A stretch of 64,000 nt of DNA from CAWJMD01 sp963700925 (lineage in GTDB: Bacteria > Actinomycetota > Actinomycetes > Actinomycetales > CAWJMD01), in assembly GCA_963700925.1 (NCBI GenBank), contig OY969553.1, positions 3,720,001-3,784,000 of the forward strand, read 5' to 3'. The position numbers and the translations under genes were made by a program. A model generated the notes under the pieces. It ran no database searches and was not told where the DNA came from. It was given only the letters and a program-made list of their open reading frames with translations. This document shows, one piece after another, positions 51,844 to 59,126 of the stretch (its first letter is position 1; every line of letters begins with the position of its first letter).

Positions 51844-52499
51844 GCGAGGGAATCGCCGTCAGCGGGCTCGCTCCGTCCGCCCGAGTGGTGCTCGCCACGC
51901 GCAACAGCCACAAGCTCCACGAGATGCGCGCGATCCTCGAGCACTCCCTCGCGGACGGCCCAGCGGCGGCCGACCTCCACGCCATGGTGGTGTCGCTCGA
52001 GGGAGTCGACGCGCCCGAGGTCGTCGAGTCCGGCGTCACCTTCGCCGAGAACGCCCTGCTCAAGGCCCGAGCTGCGGCTGCAGCGACGGGCCTGCCGGCG
52101 GTGGCTGACGACTCCGGGCTGGCGGTCGACGTGCTCGGTGGCGCGCCGGGTGTCTTCTCGGCGCGTTGGAGCGGACGCCACGGCGACGATCGCGCGAACG
52201 TCGACCTCCTGCTCGGCCAGCTCGGCGACGTGCCCGCTGAGCACCGCGGCGCAGGCTTCGTGTGTGCGATGGCACTCGTCACCCCCGACGGGCGTGAGGT
52301 GGTCGAGCACGGCGAGCTGCGGGGCACGCTGACCACGTCGCCCCGCGGTCATGGAGGGTTCGGCTACGACCCCGTGCTGCAGTTGGAGGGTGACAGCCGC
52401 ACCCTGGCCGAGCTGGCGCCGGACGAGAAGAACGCGATCAGCCACCGAAGTCAGGCCCTGCGCGCCCTCGCGCCCGAGGTGCTTCGCCTGCTCCACTGA
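51840..52499 (+). CDS. rdgB: Non-canonical purine NTP pyrophosphatase (XTP/dITP diphosphatase)
   Basis: The 219-residue protein removes XTP and ITP from the nucleotide pool. VVLATRNSHKLHEMRAIL is the Ham1 N-terminus. ESGVTFAENALLKARAAAAA, VADDSGLAVDVLGGAPGVFS, GGFGYDPVLQL and DEKNAISHRSQALRAL follow. Translationally coupled to rph. Its stop codon lies inside the first unit of a 16-bp tandem repeat. Confidence 0.96.
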   Translation: MSEGIAVSGLAPSARVVLATRNSHKLHEMRAILEHSLADGPAAADLHAMVVSLEGVDAPEVVESGVTFAENALLKARAAAAATGLPAVADDSGLAVDVLGGAPGVFSARWSGRHGDDRANVDLLLGQLGDVPAEHRGAGFVCAMALVTPDGREVVEHGELRGTLTTSPRGHGGFGYDPVLQLEGDSRTLAELAPDEKNAISHRSQALRALAPEVLRLLH

Positions 52500-52558
52500 G
52501 ACCAGGCAACACTGAGACCAGGCAACACTGAGACCAGGTAACACTGAGACCAGGCAAC
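52495..52558. repeat. Four 16-bp tandem repeats overlapping the rdgB stop
   Basis: ACTGAGACCAGGCAAC occurs four times in a row (52495, 52511, 52527, 52543), with one C-to-T change in the third copy. The first copy supplies the TGA of rdgB. It looks like a minisatellite (VNTR) rather than a terminator, since the unit has no internal symmetry. Confidence 0.95.
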
Positions 52559-52624
52559 CGTGGGGCCCGATGCTCCCTGGCGGGGCGGACCCATCCGGTG
52601 GCCCGGCAGTGCCGAAGAGGAGGT

Positions 52625-54154
52625 GTGACCACGCAGCGACGACCGCGTCTCCTCGCAGCCCTGGCGGGTGTCATCGCCGGTGCGTTCACGCTGGCTGTCG
52701 CCGAGGTGCTGGCTGCAGTCATCTCGCCCACGTCGTCCCCCGTGCTCGCGGTCGGCTCGGCGTTCGTGGACCTTACGCCTCCGGCGCTCAAGGACTTTGC
52801 CGTCGAGACGTTCGGCACGAAGGACAAGCTCGTGCTGCTCGTCGGCATGGTGGTCGTCATCATCGTTCTGGCCGCAGTCGCCGGGGTCCTCGCGGCGAGG
52901 CGACGTGCGTTCGGCTGGGGCGCGGTCGGTCTGCTCGGTCTCGTCGCTGCCGTGGCGGCGTACACGCGCGCCGGGGCCGGACCCCTCGACGTGCTGCCGA
53001 GCCTGGTGGGTGCCGGGGCCGGGATCCTCGTGCTCGACCGCCTGCTCGACCGGCTCGAAGGAGTTCCGGACGGGACCGGTGGTACCAACCGGCGGGGATT
53101 CCTGGTCGCCGCCGGGGTCACCGCCGCTGTGGCGGCCGTCGCCGGGCTGGGCGCCCGTGTGCTGGGCCAGCGCGCGCGCGACGTCGTCGAGGCGCGCGGG
53201 GCCATCTCGCTGCCGACGGCCGCGACTCCCGAGGCTCCGCTGCCGGCCGGCGTCGAGCTCGACCTCGACGGCATCACGACGTGGGTGACGCCGAATGAGG
53301 ACTTCTACCGGATCGATACGGCGCTGACCGTGCCGCAGGTGAACCCCGAGGAGTGGAGCCTGCGTGTCTTCGGGATGGTCGAGGAGGAGGTCGAGGTCAC
53401 CTTCGCCGAGCTGCTCGATTCCGACCTGACCGAGGCGTGGGTGACCCTGACGTGTGTCTCCAACGAGGTGGGTGGTGAGCTCGCAGGGAATGCCAAGTGG
53501 CTGGGCATGCCGATCCGCGACCTGCTCGCGCGGGCCCGCCCGAAGGACGGCGCCGACATGGTGCTGTCGCGAAGCGTCGACGGCTTCACCGCTTCCACGC
53601 CGCTCGAGGTCTTGCAGGAGGAGGACCGTGACTGCCTGCTGGCCATCGCGATGAACGACGAGCCACTGCCACTCGAGCACGGCTTCCCCGTCCGCATGGT
53701 CGTGCCGGGCCTGTACGGCTTCGTGTCGGCGACCAAGTGGGTGATCGAGATGGAGGTCACGCGCTTCGCTGACGCGACGGCCTACTGGACCGACCGGGGC
53801 TGGGCCGACAAGGCCCCGATCAAGACCGCTTCGCGCATCGACGTGCCCGCCTCGTTCGCCAAGGTGTCGGCCGGTCCGGTCGCAGTCGGGGGGGTGGCGT
53901 GGGCACAGTTCCGTGGCATCACCGCCGTCGAGGTGCAGGTGGACGGGGGTGACTGGGAGGAGGCCACCCTCGCCGAAGAGGCCAGCCTCGATACCTGGCG
54001 GCAGTGGTCATTCATGTGGGAGGCCGAGCCCGGCAGCCACACGCTGCGCGTCCGCGCGGCTGACGACACCGGCGAGGTGCAGACCGAAGAGCGGGCGAGG
54101 CCGATTCCCAACGGTGCATCAGGCTGGCACTCGGTCAACGTCACCGTCACCTGA
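52625..54154 (+). CDS. Membrane-anchored molybdopterin-dependent oxidoreductase (sulfite oxidase/YedY-like)
   Basis: The ~509-residue protein has four N-terminal hydrophobic segments (LLAALAGVIAGAFTLAVAEV and others), a linker with NRRGFLVAAGVTAAVAAVAG, and an extracytoplasmic oxidoreductase domain. The Mo-coordinating Cys is in AWVTLTCVSNEVGGELAGNA. It continues LVPGLYGF-like (VVPGLYGFVSATKWVIEMEV) and ends with a Mo-cofactor dimerisation (Ig-like) domain. The substrate is unknown. AGGAGG lies only 1 nt before the GTG at 52625; a GTG at 52598 is the alternative. Confidence 0.87.
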   Translation: MTTQRRPRLLAALAGVIAGAFTLAVAEVLAAVISPTSSPVLAVGSAFVDLTPPALKDFAVETFGTKDKLVLLVGMVVVIIVLAAVAGVLAARRRAFGWGAVGLLGLVAAVAAYTRAGAGPLDVLPSLVGAGAGILVLDRLLDRLEGVPDGTGGTNRRGFLVAAGVTAAVAAVAGLGARVLGQRARDVVEARGAISLPTAATPEAPLPAGVELDLDGITTWVTPNEDFYRIDTALTVPQVNPEEWSLRVFGMVEEEVEVTFAELLDSDLTEAWVTLTCVSNEVGGELAGNAKWLGMPIRDLLARARPKDGADMVLSRSVDGFTASTPLEVLQEEDRDCLLAIAMNDEPLPLEHGFPVRMVVPGLYGFVSATKWVIEMEVTRFADATAYWTDRGWADKAPIKTASRIDVPASFAKVSAGPVAVGGVAWAQFRGITAVEVQVDGGDWEEATLAEEASLDTWRQWSFMWEAEPGSHTLRVRAADDTGEVQTEERARPIPNGASGWHSVNVTVT

Positions 54155-54239
54155 AACTGATTGCCCAACAGACCAATCCACCGCCCCGTGGCGTGTCGAA
54201 CACAGTGCGACAGACGTTCACCACCATGGAGGAAATACC

Positions 54240-54887
54240 GTGAAGAACCGACTCGCACTCGCTGCACTATTCACCACGGTCGCGCTGACCACCGCTGCCT
54301 GCAGCGGTGGCGACGACACCGCGACCACCCCGGCGGCCGACGAGGACACGTCCTCGTCGTCCTCCTCGGCTCCGATGGAGACAGAGGACATGGCAAGCGG
54401 CATGGTCGGCGCCGGTTGCGCCGCCTACGCCGAGGCCGTCCCGGACGGCGCCGGCTCGGTCGACGGCATGGCGCAGGATCCGGTGGCCACCGCGGCCAGC
54501 AACAACCCGCTGCTCACGACGCTGACAGCGACCGTCACCGGCGCCTACAACCCGGACGTGAACCTGGTCGACACCCTCAACGGCGCTGAGTTCACTGTGT
54601 TCGCACCTGTCGACGACGCCTTCGCCAAGGTCGACGCTGCAACGCTGGAGACGTTGAAGACGGACGCTGACCTGCTCAGCACGATCCTGACCTACCACGT
54701 GATCCCCGGCCAGCTCGACCCGGAGGCTGTGGTCGGTAGCCAGACCACCGTCCAGGGCGACGCCGTCGAGGTGACGGGATCGGGTGACAACCTCAAGGTC
54801 AACGGCGCCAACGTGATCTGCGGCGGCGTGCAGACCGCCAACGCGACGGTCTACCTGATCGACGGTGTGCTCACGCCCACCATGTGA
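54240..54887 (+). CDS. Fasciclin (FAS1) domain lipoprotein, MPT83-like
   Basis: The 215-residue protein has a lipobox TTAACSGG and an acidic/Ser-rich spacer. One FAS1 domain follows (NPLLTTLTATVTGAYN, then FTVFAPVDDAFAKVDAATLE, ILTYHVIPGQLDPEAVV and VYLIDGVLTPTM). It resembles the mycobacterial MPT70/MPT83 surface proteins, with a probable role in adhesion or redox-linked envelope functions. GGAGGA precedes the GTG. It lies 85 bp behind the molybdopterin enzyme gene, an arrangement seen in other actinobacteria. Confidence 0.9.
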   Translation: MKNRLALAALFTTVALTTAACSGGDDTATTPAADEDTSSSSSSAPMETEDMASGMVGAGCAAYAEAVPDGAGSVDGMAQDPVATAASNNPLLTTLTATVTGAYNPDVNLVDTLNGAEFTVFAPVDDAFAKVDAATLETLKTDADLLSTILTYHVIPGQLDPEAVVGSQTTVQGDAVEVTGSGDNLKVNGANVICGGVQTANATVYLIDGVLTPTM

Positions 54888-54911
54888 CCGAGCAACGCAC
54901 GATGACAGCCG

Positions 54912-54944
54912 AGTGGCGCCGCCCCTTCCAGGGTCGGCGCCACT
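54912..54944. terminator. Bidirectional hairpin between the fasciclin gene and tRNA-Leu
   Basis: AGTGGCGCCG (54912-54921) pairs perfectly with CGGCGCCACT (54935-54944), with additional CCC/GGG pairing in the loop. It can end transcription from both convergent units. Confidence 0.7.
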
Positions 54945-54967
54945 GCGCTGTGAACCGGCGCTCGAGG

Positions 54968-55049
54968 TGCGGGAGGCGGGACTCGAACCCGCACGTCCGA
55001 AGACACAGGATCCTAAGTCCTGCGTGGCTGCCAGTTACACCACTCCCGC
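54968..55049 (-). tRNA. tRNA-Leu (anticodon UAG)
   Basis: The minus strand forms a class II tRNA. The acceptor is GCGGGAG/CTCCCGC, the anticodon stem CAGGA/TCCTG with loop CTTAGGA, a long variable arm is present, and the T arm is GCGGG-TTCGAGT-CCCGC. Discriminator base A. CCA is not encoded. Confidence 0.95.
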
Positions 55050-55113
55050 GCGCTGGACCACGATACGCGGACCGGTCTCCCTGGCGCACAGGCGTTCTGC
55101 GGACGAGTACCGC

Positions 55114-55605
55114 TCAGTCGACGCCCAGGTCACGACGGAGCTTGGCGACGTGGCCGGTGGCCTTAACGTTGTAGGCGGCGTGCACGATGCTGCCGTCCGT
55201 CCCGACTACGAGGGTCGAGCGGATCGTGCCCATGTAGACCTTGCCGTAGTTCTTCTTCTCGCCCCAGGCGCCGTACGCGGACAGCACCGAGTGCTCCACG
55301 TCGCTGACCAGCGGGAAGGTCAGGCCCTCCTTCTCGACGAACTGGGCGAGCTTGGCGACCGGGTCGGGGCTGACGCCGACGACGGTGTACCCGGCGGCCT
55401 GCAGGGAGGCCAGGCTGTCGCGGAAGTCGCAGGCCTGCGTGGTGCATCCCGGCGTCATCGCGGTCGGGTAGAAGTACACGATCACCTGCTGGTCGCGGTG
55501 GTCGGAGAGCGTGAAGCTCCCTCCGTCCGCGGTCGGCAGGGTGAAGTCAGGGGCTGCGTCTCCGACGCTGAGGCGGCCGGGCGAGGTCTCGGTGGGGGCG
55601 GTCAT
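55114..55605 (-). CDS. bcp: Thiol peroxidase Bcp (PrxQ)
   Basis: The 163-residue peroxiredoxin reduces hydroperoxides. LSVGDAAPDFTLPTADGGSF starts the fold. The peroxidatic and resolving Cys are in TPGCTTQACDFRD, five residues apart as in PrxQ. LTFPLVSDVEHSVLSAYGAW follows. The frame is open upstream only as a shadow. TAACCT stands 7 nt before the ATG at 55605. Confidence 0.95.
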   Translation of the reverse strand: MTAPTETSPGRLSVGDAAPDFTLPTADGGSFTLSDHRDQQVIVYFYPTAMTPGCTTQACDFRDSLASLQAAGYTVVGVSPDPVAKLAQFVEKEGLTFPLVSDVEHSVLSAYGAWGEKKNYGKVYMGTIRSTLVVGTDGSIVHAAYNVKATGHVAKLRRDLGVD

Positions 55606-55612
55606 GGCGGTG

Positions 55613-55618
55613 AGGTTA
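55613..55618 (-). promoter_or_regulatory. -10 box of a likely leaderless bcp transcript
   Basis: On the minus strand TAACCT stands 7 nt before the ATG at 55605, without a Shine-Dalgarno sequence. Confidence 0.35.
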
Positions 55619-55649
55619 CGCGATCGGGCCGTCGCGGCACGAGCCGTGG

Positions 55650-55687
55650 TGCAACGAGGTCGCACCTGCTGTTGCGATCGAGTCGCA
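55650..55687. promoter_or_regulatory. Two Nur-box-like sites before the nickel/cobalt importer operon
   Basis: TGCAACGAGGTCGCA (55650-55664) and TGCGATCGAGTCGCA (55673-55687) both keep the TGC-N9-GCA spacing of the nickel-responsive Nur box (tTGCaa-N5-ttGCAA). Their centres are 23 bp apart, about two helical turns. They lie 22-60 bp before the cbiMN start. Confidence 0.45.
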
Positions 55688-55708
55688 TCTGGCGGGAGAC
55701 TTTCACCC

Positions 55709-56767
55709 ATGCACGTTCCCGATGGCTTCCTCGACGTACCGACCTCGATCGCAACGGGAGTGGTGGCGGCGTCCGCCGTCGGGCTGGCCCTGCGCCGCAG
55801 CGACACCGAGCTGCGCGAGTCTGGTGCCCCGTTGGCCGGCCTCACCGCCGTGTTCATCTTCGCGGTGCAGATGGTCAACTTCCCGGTCGGCGCGGGGACG
55901 AGCGGCCACCTCATGGGCGGGGTGCTGGCGGCCGTCCTCGTCGGCCCGTGGACCGCCGTCCTGTGCCTGACCGTGGTCCTGGTCGTGCAGGCCCTCGTCT
56001 TCGCGGACGGTGGCCTCACCGCGCTCGGCACCAACATCACGCTGATCGGTGTCGTCACGGTCCTGGTCGGGTACGCGGTCACCCGCGTCGCACTGCACGC
56101 GATGCCGAGACGGCCCGGCAGCGTCGTGCCCGCCAGCGCAGTCGGTGCGTTGCTGTCGGTGCCGGCGGCGGCGCTGGTCTTCGTCGGGCTGTACACGCTC
56201 GGCGGGGCCGTCGAAATCCCTTCCGGCGCACTGCTAACCGCCATGCTCGGCTGGCACCTGCTGATCGGTGTCGGCGAGGCGCTCATCACTGCCGCGGTCG
56301 TGGGCGCCGTTGTCGCCACCCGTCCCGACCTGGTGTACGCAGCTCGCCGTCTGGTGCCCGCGCTCGTGCTCGTGGACGCCAACGGTCAGGCCGTTCCTGT
56401 GTCGGATCTTGGGTCGGACGGCGTCCGGCGAAGCCACGGCCACGCCCAAGGCTCCGCGGGCAGCAGGGGGGCACGCGGGGCACTGACGGGCCTGGCCGTG
56501 GCGAGCCTGGTCGTCGCCGGCGGCGTCTCCATCCTCGCGTCCGCGAGCCCCGACGGCCTCGAGTTCGTCGGCGAGAGTCTCGGTTTTGGCTCGGAGGCGC
56601 GCGACTCGGCGGTCGCCGCCTCACCGCTGTCGGACTACGCGCTGGCCGGGGTTGGCAACGCTGCTCTCGCGACCGGACTCGCCGGGCTCGTGGGCGTCGT
56701 GGTCACCGCTGCGGCGGGCTTCGGGGTCATGCGCCTCGTGCGCCGCGGCCGAACCGACAGGGCGTGA
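55709..56767 (+). CDS. ECF-type nickel/cobalt importer, fused CbiM-CbiN (NikMN)
   Basis: The 352-residue membrane protein begins MHVPDGFLD, where the N-terminal Met-His wraps around the metal in CbiM/NikM. Further CbiM marks are VNFPVGAGTSGHLMGGVLAA and GLTALGTNITLIG. The last ~110 residues form a fused CbiN/PDGLE-type domain (ASPDGLEFVGESLGFG, then SPLSDYALAGVGN). I see no cobalamin riboswitch upstream, but two Nur-like boxes, so nickel is my preferred metal. cbiQ follows after 22 bp. Confidence 0.9.
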   Translation: MHVPDGFLDVPTSIATGVVAASAVGLALRRSDTELRESGAPLAGLTAVFIFAVQMVNFPVGAGTSGHLMGGVLAAVLVGPWTAVLCLTVVLVVQALVFADGGLTALGTNITLIGVVTVLVGYAVTRVALHAMPRRPGSVVPASAVGALLSVPAAALVFVGLYTLGGAVEIPSGALLTAMLGWHLLIGVGEALITAAVVGAVVATRPDLVYAARRLVPALVLVDANGQAVPVSDLGSDGVRRSHGHAQGSAGSRGARGALTGLAVASLVVAGGVSILASASPDGLEFVGESLGFGSEARDSAVAASPLSDYALAGVGNAALATGLAGLVGVVVTAAAGFGVMRLVRRGRTDRA

Positions 56768-56789
56768 GACGCCGGCCGCCCGGCATCGC

Positions 56790-57548
56790 ATGAGCACCAA
56801 GGGCGAAGGTCTTCACGTCGCGGGCGACACCCTCGTCCACGACCTACCTGCACACCCGAAAGTGTTGGCGTGCATCGCTTTCGTCGTCGTCGTGGTCGCC
56901 ACGCCAACGGGACGCTGGTCGGCGTTCGCGGGCTACGCGGCGCTGATCCTCGGCGTGCTGGCCCTGTCGCGCATCCCTCCGTTGCTGGTACTGCGCCGCA
57001 TGGTGGTCGAGGTGCCGTTCGTCGTGTTCGCGCTGCTGCTGCCGGTCGTTGCGAGCGGACCTCGGGTCGACGTGATGGGGCTGTCCCTCTCGTCCGCCGG
57101 ACTGACCGGGGGAGCGACCATGCTCCTGAAGGCGACGCTCGGCGTGCTCGCCGGGATCACCCTCGCCGCCACGACACCGGCGCGTGACCTGCTGGCCGGC
57201 CTCGACCGGTTGCGCGTCCCACGTCAGCTGGTGACCATCGCCGGCTTCATGGTGCGATACGCGTCCGTCGTCACCGGAGACCTGCAGCGCATGCGGATCG
57301 CCCGTGCCGCAAGGGGTTTCACGGGTGGACGGCTCGGCCACCTGAGGATCGAGGCGGCCGGCGTGGGTGCGCTGTTCGTCCGCAGCTACGAGCGCGGGGA
57401 GCGGGTGCATCGGGCGATGCTGTCGCGCGGCTACACCGGCCGCATGCCCGGGCTGGCCGCGTCGGCCGCCCGTCCGAGCCAGTGGTTGGCCTGTGCCGTT
57501 CTCCCCGCTGCTGCCCTTGTGGTCGGCCTGACGGCGGCCGCGGCGTGA
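56790..57548 (+). CDS. cbiQ: ECF transporter transmembrane protein CbiQ
   Basis: The 252-residue membrane protein has hydrophobic segments and the two conserved coupling motifs of EcfT: MRIARAARGFTGG and HRAMLSRGYTGRMP (Ala-Arg-Gly type). It connects CbiMN with the ATPase. The ATG is at 56790. The stop overlaps the cbiO start (GTGA). Confidence 0.93.
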   Translation: MSTKGEGLHVAGDTLVHDLPAHPKVLACIAFVVVVVATPTGRWSAFAGYAALILGVLALSRIPPLLVLRRMVVEVPFVVFALLLPVVASGPRVDVMGLSLSSAGLTGGATMLLKATLGVLAGITLAATTPARDLLAGLDRLRVPRQLVTIAGFMVRYASVVTGDLQRMRIARAARGFTGGRLGHLRIEAAGVGALFVRSYERGERVHRAMLSRGYTGRMPGLAASAARPSQWLACAVLPAAALVVGLTAAAA

Positions 57549-58345
57549 GCGGGGTCGGTGTCGGTGTCGGCAGCGTCACGGCGAGTACTCCCGCCGTGCG
57601 CGTCGAGAAGCTGACATTCGCCTACCCCGACGGGCGTCAGGTGCTCTTCGGGGTCGACCTCGAGGTGCGGGCCGGGGAGCGCGTTGCACTGCTCGGCCCC
57701 AACGGCGCCGGCAAGACGACACTCGTCCTGCACCTCAACGGCATCCTCGGCCACAGTACGGGCGGGTACGGCTCGGGGTCGGTGAACATCGGCGGGTTGC
57801 CGGTGGCCCGCGAGCATCTCGCCGAGATCAGGCGCCGGGTCGGGCTGGTGTTCCAGGACCCGGACGACCAGCTGTTCATGCCGACCGTCGCCGACGACGT
57901 CGCGTTCGGCCCGGCGAATCTCGGCGTCCGCGGCCCCGAGCTCGACGCACGCGTCGCGCTGGCACTCGAGCAGGTGGGCATGAGCGAGGTCGCCGACCGT
58001 CCGCCACACCACCTGTCGTTCGGCCAGCGCCGCCGGGTTGCCCTGGCGACCGTGCTGGTGTCCTCTCCGCAGGTGCTGGTCCTCGACGAGCCGTCGAGCA
58101 ACCTCGACCCGGCCAGCCGGCGCGAGCTGGCCGACGTGCTGACCCGCCTCGACGCGACCCAGCTGATGGTCACGCACGACCTGCCCTACGCGCTCCAGCT
58201 GTGTCCCCGTGCAGTCCTGCTGGACGAGGGACGGGTGATCGCCGACGGCCCGACCCGCGAGCTGCTCGCCGACGCGGACCTGATGGCGGCCCACCGGCTC
58301 GAGCTTCCCTACGGCTTCGACCCCTTGTCTGTTCCGGGCGCCTGA
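57545..58345 (+). CDS. cbiO: ECF transporter ATPase CbiO
   Basis: The 266-residue ATPase has Walker A GPNGAGKTT, the ECF-type Q-loop VGLVFQDPDDQLFMPTVADD, signature LSFGQRRRVALA and Walker B VLVLDEPSSNLDP with His in VTHDL. It powers the CbiMNQ importer. The N-terminus is a Gly/Val-rich extension of about 15 residues before the domain. Confidence 0.95.
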   Translation: MSGVGVGVGSVTASTPAVRVEKLTFAYPDGRQVLFGVDLEVRAGERVALLGPNGAGKTTLVLHLNGILGHSTGGYGSGSVNIGGLPVAREHLAEIRRRVGLVFQDPDDQLFMPTVADDVAFGPANLGVRGPELDARVALALEQVGMSEVADRPPHHLSFGQRRRVALATVLVSSPQVLVLDEPSSNLDPASRRELADVLTRLDATQLMVTHDLPYALQLCPRAVLLDEGRVIADGPTRELLADADLMAAHRLELPYGFDPLSVPGA

Positions 58346-58430
58346 CGGTCCGGAGGGGCGGGGGCGGTTCTGTCGCGATAGCGTCGGCGCCTGCAGTGGG
58401 AGGACGACACGTGCCGTCGAGAGGACACAG

Positions 58431-58745
58431 ATGAGCGGCGACAGCACCACGAGGCCGACGGCGCCGGTGCCCTCGGCTGCCGCTGATGCGCTGCAGGCCG
58501 AGATCGCGGATCGGCAGAAGCGTCTCGCAGCCACCGTCGACGAGCTGACGTCGCGAGTCCACCCCAGAGAAGTTCTGCGCCGCAGCGCGTCCGACGGCAA
58601 GGACAGGGCCGCCGAGCTCCAGGGGAGGATCCGCGAGGCTCTGACCGATGAGCAGGGCAACCCGCGGGTCGAGCGGATCGCCGCCGTCAGCGCCGCAGCC
58701 GCTGTTGTTGTCGGTGCACTGATCTGGCGGCGCACGCGGAGCTGA
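58431..58745 (+). CDS. DUF3618 small membrane protein
   Basis: The 104-residue protein has the DUF3618 core LQAEIADRQKRLAATVDELT followed by SRVHPREVLRRSA, and one C-terminal membrane helix (IAAVSAAAAVVVGALIW). DUF3618 genes are often near bcp in actinobacteria. Function is unknown, but the pattern suggests a membrane-anchored coiled-coil protein. GAGAGG precedes the ATG. Confidence 0.85.
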   Translation: MSGDSTTRPTAPVPSAAADALQAEIADRQKRLAATVDELTSRVHPREVLRRSASDGKDRAAELQGRIREALTDEQGNPRVERIAAVSAAAAVVVGALIWRRTRS

Positions 58746-58770
58746 CCGACCGGGCCGGTACGGTCGTGGC

Positions 58771-59109
58771 GTGACCTCGTCAGGCGAGGCGGCTCCCAGC
58801 CTGCCGATCCGCATGTTGCACGACCGGGTGCTGGTCTCGACCGCCGACGAAGCGGGTGAGCGGCGCTCGAGTGCAGGCATCGTCATCCCCGCCACCGCAT
58901 CCGTCGGCAAGCGCCTTGCCTGGGGTGTCGTCGTGGCGACCGGCCAACACGTGCGCCAGATCAGCGTCGGCGACCGCGTGCTGTTCGACCCCGAGTCCCG
59001 CGGCGAGGTCGAGATGTCCGGGACCGCCTACGTCCTGCTGCGCGAGCGCGACCTGCATGCCGTCGCCGACCCGCCCGACGAGGCCGAGCAGACCGGCCTC
59101 TACCTCTGA
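58771..59109 (+). CDS. GroES-like co-chaperonin paralogue
   Basis: The 112-residue protein has the GroES fold: IRMLHDRVLVSTADEAGERR, SAGIVIPATASVGKRLAWGV, GDRVLFDPESRGEVEMSG. The mobile loop is ERRSSAGIVIP. It lies outside the usual groESL context (no groEL next to it) and 25 bp behind DUF3618. Such stand-alone paralogues are widespread in actinobacteria, with unclear chaperone partner. Confidence 0.82.
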   Translation: MTSSGEAAPSLPIRMLHDRVLVSTADEAGERRSSAGIVIPATASVGKRLAWGVVVATGQHVRQISVGDRVLFDPESRGEVEMSGTAYVLLRERDLHAVADPPDEAEQTGLYL

Positions 59110-59126
59110 GTACGCCGGCACGGGGC

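Noticed and set aside
55606..55708. Cobalamin riboswitch before the CbiMN gene
   Set aside because: The leader is only ~100 nt and has no B12-box sequence.
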